Assembly (NCBI GenBank): GCA_020060805.1
Contig: JAGUZM010000487.1
Location: forward strand, 1 to 34,056
DNA length: 34,056 bases
DNA from: Deltaproteobacteria bacterium
GTDB taxonomy: Bacteria; Desulfobacterota; DSM-4660; Desulfatiglandales; HGW-15
Reading direction: 5' to 3'
Shown here: piece after piece, positions 27,174 to 34,056 of the stretch
How positions within the stretch are numbered: the stretch's first letter is position 1
How the letters are laid out: each line of letters begins with the position of its first letter
Program-made: the position numbers and the translations under genes
Notes under the pieces: model-generated
Told to the model about the DNA's origin: nothing
Database searches by the model: none
Seen by the model: only the letters and a program-made list of their open reading frames with translations

Positions 27174-29177
27174 ATGGAAAAGGAAGTAAGCTGCATCAAT
27201 ACCAAAGCCGTCTTTGAGTACCTCAAAGAGAAGTACCCCGGGGACTGCTCTTCCATTTTGCACGACCTTGATCCGGAGATCAACGGACTTCCGAAGCCTG
27301 TCGAGTTCCTCAAAGACCCCAACAACTGGGTTTCATGCAGGGTTGCATCCGAGCTCTACAAAAGGGCGGCACGCCTCATGGCCGATGAGCGGGTCGCGTA
27401 CCAGATCGCAAGGTTCGCTGTGGAAAGAGCTTCCCTCGGCTATGCTCAGCGGATAGTGGTAAAAGCGTTTTGGTCCCACAAGACAGCGCTCAAGCATGCC
27501 CAAAGGATCAATGATAAATTTAACCGGAACAAGAAAGTTGAACTGGTTGAAATAAAGCGTAACGGGGCAGTGGTGAGGCTTCATTGGGATACAAGGATGG
27601 GGGTGTCCAAACACCTCTGCTTCATGAACCAGGGAACGTACACCTACCTTCCTCTAATCTGGGGCAGTAGGCCTTTGACCTTGGAGGAAGTCTGTTGCAC
27701 TTTTGAGGGTGCGCCGTACTGCGAATATCACTTGAGGTGGCCGGCCAGAAACATCATCCATGAGATTTCTTCCAGATTCTTCACGAGCAAAACCGTCCTG
27801 ATGGAAACTGTGAAGGAAATGGAGGCTGACAAGAAGATCATTGAGCAGAAGTATGAAGAGGTCACCAGACTGAATCTCGAACTGAATCAGAGAATCAGGC
27901 AGTTGACGGCGATTCAGGAGACAGGGAAGGCGATCGTTTCCGTGCTGGAACTGGACCATGTTCTCCAGGTCATCATGAACCTCTTGTCCACGGTGTGCAA
28001 AATCAATCGGGCTGTCATCATGCTCGTCAACGAAGAGAAGGGGTGTCTTGAGTACATGTATGGGATTGGCTTGGAAGGGGGGGTTCCTGAACGGATCGTG
28101 GAGTACAAGGTGCCGGTTGACCGGGTGAGCAACCTGTTCGCGAGGGTGGTCAACACGGGCCGTTCGGAATATATCCCCGAGATTAGCACCTCGAACTTGA
28201 AAAAGGACAATGTGATTCTCACACACGGAAAACCTTTATCCGCTTTTGTGGTCCCCCTGATCAGCAGGTCAAAGGTCATAGGCGTCCTTGCCACTGACGC
28301 TGTTGACGGGACAGGTGTGCCCAAGGAAACGAGGGAAACCTTGGAGATTTTCGCTCCTCAGATCGCCATCGCTATCGAAAACGCAAAGCTCTACAGCAGT
28401 CTCCAGGAGAGAATAACGGAACTCAAACGATCGCAGGCTCTCTTGAGCAGAGCGGAAAAACTATCTTTCCTGGGAAACCTCGCTGCCAGGCTTGCCCACG
28501 AAATCAAGAATCCCCTGACCGCCATAGGCACGTTCATCCAGTTGCTGCCAAGCAAGTACAACGACGAGGAATTCAGGGAGGAATTCCATAAAATAGCGAT
28601 GGAAGAGACGATGAGAATGAACAACCTGATTACGGAATTGCTCGACTTGGTGAAACCGAGGGAATCCCATTTTGCCTTCGGTAATCTCCATGAGCTCATC
28701 GATAAAATGATCCTCCTTGTATCCCCTCAGAGCAAGGCGAAGAAAATTGAAATCATCCGCGAATTCGATCAGGGGGTGGGGGAGGTTTGGATGGATTCGG
28801 AAAAGATCAAGCAGGTGGTCCTGAATCTCCTTTCCAATGCCCTGGATTTCACGCCAACCAACGGGAAGATAGAAATAGGGACGAGGAGGAGCGAAGATCC
28901 GGGAAAAGGGGACTTCGTAAGGATTGAAGTGAAGGACAACGGGGTCGGCATACCTGCATCCATCATGGACAAAATTTTCGACCCCTATTTCACAACGAAA
29001 CACAAGAGCAGCATGCACAGCGGGACAGGGCTGGGCCTTTTCATCGCATATCAACACGTGCGGGATCATTCGGGGACGATTGAAGCGAAGAGCAACATGA
29101 ATGAAGGAGCGACTTTCGTCGTCACCCTCCCTCTTTCTCCAGACCAGCCATCCTCGCCCGAGAAAGCCCTCCAATGA
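27174..29177 (+). CDS. Sensor histidine kinase with V4R-like N-terminal region and GAF domain
   Basis: CTFEGAPYCEYHLRW (V4R-like); GAF region; H-box LAHEIKNPLTAIGTFIQLL; N-box QVVLNLLSNALDF; HSGTGLGLFIAYQHV. Confidence 0.9.
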   Translation: MEKEVSCINTKAVFEYLKEKYPGDCSSILHDLDPEINGLPKPVEFLKDPNNWVSCRVASELYKRAARLMADERVAYQIARFAVERASLGYAQRIVVKAFWSHKTALKHAQRINDKFNRNKKVELVEIKRNGAVVRLHWDTRMGVSKHLCFMNQGTYTYLPLIWGSRPLTLEEVCCTFEGAPYCEYHLRWPARNIIHEISSRFFTSKTVLMETVKEMEADKKIIEQKYEEVTRLNLELNQRIRQLTAIQETGKAIVSVLELDHVLQVIMNLLSTVCKINRAVIMLVNEEKGCLEYMYGIGLEGGVPERIVEYKVPVDRVSNLFARVVNTGRSEYIPEISTSNLKKDNVILTHGKPLSAFVVPLISRSKVIGVLATDAVDGTGVPKETRETLEIFAPQIAIAIENAKLYSSLQERITELKRSQALLSRAEKLSFLGNLAARLAHEIKNPLTAIGTFIQLLPSKYNDEEFREEFHKIAMEETMRMNNLITELLDLVKPRESHFAFGNLHELIDKMILLVSPQSKAKKIEIIREFDQGVGEVWMDSEKIKQVVLNLLSNALDFTPTNGKIEIGTRRSEDPGKGDFVRIEVKDNGVGIPASIMDKIFDPYFTTKHKSSMHSGTGLGLFIAYQHVRDHSGTIEAKSNMNEGATFVVTLPLSPDQPSSPEKALQ

Positions 29178-30325
29178 GAATCGAGGAAGTAAGGATTCAC
29201 AAAATAAGGCTCCCCTTTAGGGCTGATTTTACCCATGCTCTTGCCAGGAGTGCCTTGGCTGAAAACGTCGTCGTGGAGATAAGGGGGGAAAACGACAGGG
29301 TGATCGGGTATGGCGAGTCCGCTCCCCGACCATACGTGACAGGCGAAACCGCGGACAGCGCCCTCAAATCCATTGAACGTTTGGTGAGTGAAAAAACCTT
29401 TCCCTGGGATCTGAGGGGGATTTCTCAGGTATGGGGCTTTGTGGACAGCCTGCCCGGTGGGAAAGACCAAAATGCGGCGATCTGTGCGATCGAGGGAGCA
29501 TTGCTTGATAGTTTCAGCCGTTTACAAGGCCGTTCGCTCATCGAGTATTTCCCCCATGATCATTTGTCCGAAAGCGTTCAGTACGGCGCCGCTGTCCCGA
29601 TCGAGGAGCCCGAGAGAATAGCCGAAACCTGCAGGGCGGTGAAAAACATGGGTATTCGTCGGCTGAAGGTGAAGATGGGCAGGGAATTTTACCAAAACAG
29701 GTTGATCCTCGAAGCGGTTCAACGTGTTTTCGAGTATGACTGCGATCTCAAAATCGACGTCAACGGCGCATGGCCCCTGGAAGCTGCCCTCCAACACCTG
29801 CCGCTGATCGAAGGTTACAGAGTAAGAGTTGTTGAGCAGCCAATGGTACCCGAGGACCTGGATATCGTCGATTTTGCCCCGAGGGTGAAGGCTTGGGGTG
29901 TTAAGTTGATGGCTGATGAGTCGGCGTGCTGCCTGTCAGAGGTGGCGAAAGTGGTCCATGAAGGCCACTACGATATGATCAATGTGAGGTTGTCGAAGTG
30001 TGGCGGGTTCAGGAGGTCTCTCCGGATCGTGAACTACTTGCGGGAGAAAAAGGTTGCCTTCCAGGTTGCATGCCAACTCGGCGAATCAGGCATTCTTTCC
30101 GCAGCAGGGCGGATATTAAGCCTTCTTTGCAATGATGCCGTTTACCATGACGGCTCGTATGACGAGTTTTTGCTGGCGCAAAATACCACGGAATCCCATG
30201 TATCCTTTGGGCTGAAGGGGATGGCCGGGCCATTGGGAGGAGTTGGCCTCGGGGTCAAAGTGGATGGGCGGAATCTGGAACGGTTGAGCGATCCCGGCAC
30301 GAGAGTCCGACTCAGAAGGCCATGA
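29174..30325 (+). CDS. Enolase superfamily protein (muconate lactonizing / dipeptide epimerase-like)
   Basis: RLKVKMG (KxK), DLKIDVNGAW, EQP, LMADES, INVRLSKCGGF; 4-bp ATGA overlap with the kinase gene. Confidence 0.88.
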   Translation: MRIEEVRIHKIRLPFRADFTHALARSALAENVVVEIRGENDRVIGYGESAPRPYVTGETADSALKSIERLVSEKTFPWDLRGISQVWGFVDSLPGGKDQNAAICAIEGALLDSFSRLQGRSLIEYFPHDHLSESVQYGAAVPIEEPERIAETCRAVKNMGIRRLKVKMGREFYQNRLILEAVQRVFEYDCDLKIDVNGAWPLEAALQHLPLIEGYRVRVVEQPMVPEDLDIVDFAPRVKAWGVKLMADESACCLSEVAKVVHEGHYDMINVRLSKCGGFRRSLRIVNYLREKKVAFQVACQLGESGILSAAGRILSLLCNDAVYHDGSYDEFLLAQNTTESHVSFGLKGMAGPLGGVGLGVKVDGRNLERLSDPGTRVRLRRP

Positions 30326-30402
30326 AATTGAGATGATGAACAAAGACTTGTGATCCGCCAGATTCCGTCGTACCTTTTCCCTGCTGCAGGAACACACCCC
30401 AA

Positions 30403-30544
30403 AGGCTGTTCGACAACCTGATCAAAGCCCCTTTTTGTCATTTCGACCCCTCTGGAAAACAGGGGGAGAAATCTTAAGAATCCGGAAATCTAGAATACCA
30501 AGATTCCCCGGCTAAAGCCTCGGAATGACGTTGTCGGACAGCCT
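30403..30544. repeat. MITE-like composite intergenic repeat
   Basis: Ends AGGCTGTTCGACAAC (30403-30417) and GTTGTCGGACAGCCT (30530-30544), 14/15 inverted. Internal modules GTCATTTCGACCCCT..AGGGGGAGAAATCTT (30437-30475) and reverse-oriented AAGATTCCCCGGCTAAAGCCTCGGAATGAC (30500-30529). Confidence 0.75.
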
Positions 30545-30743
30545 CCTGAGCGCTTATTTCTCCTCCCTTCATTCAAAAAGCAGCTTCATCCGCACCCAAG
30601 AACACCTCAAGGTGTCGGGAAAAAAACGTTGAAAAATCAGGCAAAAAGCGGTAAAATACCCCTGAATCGCAAATGGATCAGATTCTCTGCCCAGCCAAGG
30701 ATCAGCAAAGACTCCTTTCCTGAGAGAGGGGGAACGCGTTGGT

Positions 30744-31382
30744 ATGAAACTCCGCAGAAAACGCTACCTTATTGATAAGAAACTTCAATTGAGGCTCTTG
30801 GTTTACAACATCATTTATTTTCTGATCATCGTTTCCGTCATCGGCGTCGGGCTGTTTCTGCCTCTCGTTATCGAGCTTTCAGACGGAAACCTGGATATTA
30901 TGCAACAGGGCGTCGTGGCGGACAAGATCCTCTACCTGCATTCCAGGCTGGGGCCGGTGTTGCTGGTTATTTTCTTGGTGTTTGGCGTCCATTCCTTGCT
31001 TGTCTCGCACAAGATCGCAGGACCTCTATACCGATTCCGGGCGACGTTTCAGCAAGTCGCCGAAGGAGACCTCTCCAAGGTCATCGGCATTCGGAAAGGC
31101 GATTTTCTCCTGAACGAGCAGGCCAAAATCGAGGAAATGATTTCAGCTCTCCGGGCGAAATTGAGCATCGTGAAGAGGGAGCAGGCGGTCATAGAACGGG
31201 TGGTCAATCAGCTCGGCCAGGAGTCCGCTCAGAGCGGCGACTTGAAGAGGAGCATTGCAGCGCTCGAAGAGTGCAATTCGCGCCTCAAGAAGGAGTTGGA
31301 GTACTTCAGGTTGACGGACATGGATGTGGTCAACGTGAGAGATGCAGGCAAGATATTCAATCCGGATGATCAAGGGAAATGA
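30744..31382 (+). CDS. Membrane protein with HAMP-like domain
   Basis: Two TM segments; HKIAGPLYRFRATFQQVAEGDLSKVIGIRKGD HAMP-like; C-terminal coiled coil. Confidence 0.75.
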   Translation: MKLRRKRYLIDKKLQLRLLVYNIIYFLIIVSVIGVGLFLPLVIELSDGNLDIMQQGVVADKILYLHSRLGPVLLVIFLVFGVHSLLVSHKIAGPLYRFRATFQQVAEGDLSKVIGIRKGDFLLNEQAKIEEMISALRAKLSIVKREQAVIERVVNQLGQESAQSGDLKRSIAALEECNSRLKKELEYFRLTDMDVVNVRDAGKIFNPDDQGK

Positions 31383-31999
31383 TGAAACGACGGAGCACGT
31401 TGATGCGCATATTTCATCAGGGGCGGCGGCACGGCAGCAGCCTTGGCGGGTCGAAGGGCTTTACGATTTTTGAGCTGATGGTTGTTCTCGCCATCGTGGC
31501 GACTCTGGCGAGCATCGCCATATCCGCTTACGCCAAATTCATCGAGAAAACCAAAATCATCAGGACGATTGCCGATATCAAGCACCTGGAGAGCCTCCTT
31601 GAGGATTATTACAACCAGAATGACCAATACCCTGACAGCCTGGATGAGCTCGGCAAGGGAACATCTAAAGATCCCTGGGGGAACCCTTATCAATATGTGA
31701 ATATCACCACTTCCCCGCACCAGGAATGGAGAAGGGACAGGAACAACAAGCCCATCAACACCCAGTATGATCTTTACAGCATGGGGCCGGACGGCGATTC
31801 TCAGAAGCAGGTGAACGGGGCAAAGGGCCGGGATGACATCATTCGAGCCTGGGACGGTTCGTTTATCGGGTTGGGTAAAGCCCTGGATGAACTCTGGGAG
31901 AAGGGCCAGGATAAAGACAAGGAGGACAAGCCCCCCAAGGACGAAAAGCCCCCCAAGGACGAAAAGCCGCCAAAGGACGAGAAACCGCCCAAGAAATAA
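31379..31999 (+). CDS. Type II secretion/type IV pilin-like (GspG-like) protein with a (KPPKDE)n tail
   Basis: Prepilin motif G/FTIFELMVVLAIVATLASIAI; DPWGNPYQY and YDLYSMGPDG as in GspG; C-terminal KPPKDE repeats. Confidence 0.85.
   Translation: MMKRRSTLMRIFHQGRRHGSSLGGSKGFTIFELMVVLAIVATLASIAISAYAKFIEKTKIIRTIADIKHLESLLEDYYNQNDQYPDSLDELGKGTSKDPWGNPYQYVNITTSPHQEWRRDRNNKPINTQYDLYSMGPDGDSQKQVNGAKGRDDIIRAWDGSFIGLGKALDELWEKGQDKDKEDKPPKDEKPPKDEKPPKDEKPPKK
31928..31996 (+). repeat. 18-bp coding tandem repeat (KPPKDE), three full copies and one partial
   Basis: aagccccccaaggacgaa x2, aagccgccaaaggacgag, aaaccgcccaagaaa. Confidence 0.95.
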
Positions 32000-32371
32000 A
32001 TTCCCCCAGGGAATACGCGAGTAACACAGCTGTATCAGTCCCTCAACATTTTCGCTCTCCCCGCGGTCCCTCTCCTCATAAGTACGACCGCGTGATCGCT
32101 ATATTGTTGTCCCGCCGGTATCGAGGACCTCGGACGCCGTTGGAGAGGCAGGACTGCCACCCCAAGCCAGGCAACTTCGCTTCTTTCCGGTCGATGAGGC
32201 TATATCTGAATCCGAGGTGTCATCACATGGGCTGTGGATATGATATCTATCGGTCATGACTTGTTGCAGAGCACGCTGACAGATCCTTTGCGTTTAGACA
32301 GGGAGTGGAATAAGATCTAGGTTGGGATGTGCCGTAAAAGAGCTTCCTTGTTCCATCTCAGGTGACCAAGC

Positions 32372-33607
32372 ATGTCAAAGCCGTGGGTCGTCTTTATCCT
32401 CGCTTCGTCGAACTTTTTTCTTTCCCAGTTCTACCGTGCCACGAATGCGGTCATCTCTCCCCAACTCCTGAACGACCTCAGTCTTGACACCGAGGGTCTT
32501 GGGCTTCTGTCGGCGGCCTTTTTTTACAGCTTCGCCCTGGCGCAGCTTCCGATCACCGTGCTTCTTGACAGGATAGGGCCGAGGCGGATGATGACAGCCC
32601 TCTCCGCCCTCGGAATCATCGGCATCCTCCTGTTCTCCGCAGCGGACAACCTCGCTATGGGCCTGGCGGGCCGCCTCCTCTTGGGGATCGGCATGGCGTG
32701 CAACCTCATGGGAACCCTGAAACTTCTGACCCTCTGGTTCCCGCCATTCAGGTTTGCGACACTCTCGGGAATCGTTTTCTCCATCGGGTTTGTGGGGAAC
32801 ATTGCGGCGACCACGCCCTTCGTCTTGATGGTCAATCTCATGGACTGGAGAGCGGCGCTCCAGGTCATCGCAGCAGTGAACCTCATCCTTATCTTCGTTT
32901 TCTACGTTGTCGTTCGGGATCAGCCGCAAGAGAGGGCCTCTTCCGCTGAAGGAATAAGGCAGCAGGACTTCAGGGATTCCCTGAGCGGTCTGCGTCAGGT
33001 TCTAAGAAAGAGAGATTTCTGGATCATTTCTTTCGGGACTTTTTCCAGTTACGGCACCTTTTCGGCGTTTCAGGTGCTCTGGGCCGGCCCTTACCTCATG
33101 GAGGTCATGGGCTATTCGCCCGAGGAAGCGGGCAATATCATTCTCCTTGCCAACGTCGCGCTCATCCTCGGAAGCTCTTCGTGGGGCCCGATATCAGACA
33201 GGGTTGTCGAAACACGCCGGTGGATCGTCGTGTTCGGCCACGTGCTCCTCGCCCTCGTCGCCCTCACCATGGCGATGCTCCCGGGTGAGACCCCTTTTGC
33301 CGTCCTGGCCGTGCTCTTCTTCGGCTTCGGGCTCTTCAGGACGACGGGCATTTTGATGTATCCGCAGATCAAGGATCTGGTGCCTCTCCGCCTGGCGGGA
33401 ACGGCAATGACGGGAATAAACTTTTTTTCCATGTTTGGTTCGGCGGTCTTCTTGCAGGGTCTGGGGAGCCTCATGCAGGCGGCGTACCCCCAGGCGTCCC
33501 GCGGCCCGGAGGCATTCCGGCTGGTATTCATCCTCTGCTCCGGGTTTCTTCTCTCTGTTTCTTTGCTGTATATGTTGACCAGGGAGCGAAGAGAAGGTGC
33601 GCCATAG
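32372..33607 (+). CDS. Major facilitator superfamily transporter
   Basis: About 12 TM segments; LLDRIGPRRMMTALSALGIIG motif A-like; second-half WGPISDRVVETRRW. Confidence 0.9.
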   Translation: MSKPWVVFILASSNFFLSQFYRATNAVISPQLLNDLSLDTEGLGLLSAAFFYSFALAQLPITVLLDRIGPRRMMTALSALGIIGILLFSAADNLAMGLAGRLLLGIGMACNLMGTLKLLTLWFPPFRFATLSGIVFSIGFVGNIAATTPFVLMVNLMDWRAALQVIAAVNLILIFVFYVVVRDQPQERASSAEGIRQQDFRDSLSGLRQVLRKRDFWIISFGTFSSYGTFSAFQVLWAGPYLMEVMGYSPEEAGNIILLANVALILGSSSWGPISDRVVETRRWIVVFGHVLLALVALTMAMLPGETPFAVLAVLFFGFGLFRTTGILMYPQIKDLVPLRLAGTAMTGINFFSMFGSAVFLQGLGSLMQAAYPQASRGPEAFRLVFILCSGFLLSVSLLYMLTRERREGAP

Positions 33608-33610
33608 GAT

Positions 33611-34056
33611 TTAGCTAGCTCTCTTTCTGATCTTCTGCAGAAACGCCACGAGGGCGATCAGGGAGATGCCGATCACGTCGTACAGGGCAACGGGATAGAT
33701 GAGAATCATTCCTGCTGCGAGGAGCATCAGCCGCTCGTAAAAGGTCGTCTTCTTCAAGAACCAATTCTCCACAGCACCGGCGATCGCGGTGAGGCCCAAA
33801 AAGGAGGTGACGATAGTCCAAACCACGTCCAAGGGCGGGCCCTTCAAAAGGATACCGGCTCCTTTGGGGTGCAGGGTGAACATGAAAGGAACGATGAATG
33901 CGGGTATCGTGTATTTCCACGCGTACAGAGTCGTCTTGTAAGGGTTTCCGCCCGTGAGGGCGGAAGCGGCAAAACAGGAAAGGGCCGTGGGAGGAGATAC
34001 CTCCGAGAGGATGGCGTAATAGAATACGAACATGTGGGCCGCATAGTCAGGGACCC
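33611..34056 (-). CDS. TRAP transporter fused permease, C-terminal part (continues beyond the window)
   Basis: Minus-strand VPDYAAHMFVFYYAILSEVSPPTALSCFAASALTGGNPYKTTLYAWKYTIPAFIVPFMF; frame is open to the window end. Confidence 0.88.
   Translation of the reverse strand, partial: VPDYAAHMFVFYYAILSEVSPPTALSCFAASALTGGNPYKTTLYAWKYTIPAFIVPFMFTLHPKGAGILLKGPPLDVVWTIVTSFLGLTAIAGAVENWFLKKTTFYERLMLLAAGMILIYPVALYDVIGISLIALVAFLQKIRKRAS

Noticed and set aside
31928-31996. CRISPR-like or non-coding tandem repeat
   Set aside because: 18-bp units are in frame and encode KPPKDE at the end of the pilin-like protein; no spacers.

Overview
The 34 kb window is a bacterial chromosomal segment. Gene content and synteny suggest a deltaproteobacterial/Desulfobacterota-like host, but this is inference. 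Part A (1-7.4 kb): radC (minus strand, truncated by the window edge, with an apparent frameshift), mutL, miaA, an LPP20-like protein, a TPR+SLH lipoprotein, a CDP-alcohol phosphatidyltransferase, tRNA-Val(GAC) and a lipoprotein. Part B (7.8-15.8 kb): a small stand-alone lipoprotein, then the translation operon thrS-infC-rpmI-rplT-pheS-pheT-merR. Part C (15.8-21.9 kb): an SDR, a full Liv-type branched-chain amino-acid ABC transporter and a cupin. Part D (22-30.3 kb): a sigma-54 response regulator divergent from an acyltransferase, then a radical SAM / histidine kinase / enolase-superfamily operon. Part E (30.7-34 kb): a HAMP protein coupled to a pseudopilin, an MFS transporter and the end of a TRAP fused permease. 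No CRISPR array, phage or complete IS was seen. The strongest unexplained signals are non-coding: (1) a ~286-nt imperfect inverted repeat at ~21894-22179, whose arm differences are G.U-compatible only on the plus strand (candidate structured RNA); (2) three intergenic clusters of degenerate 7- or 8-bp-periodic arrays, two with inverted arms, one of them inside the pheS-pheT gap; (3) a MITE-like composite element at 30403-30544; (4) long structured spacers in the infC-rpmI-rplT region, plus a probable AUA start for infC; (5) an unusual kinase-enzyme operon. All functional statements come from reading the sequence by eye; no database search was run.
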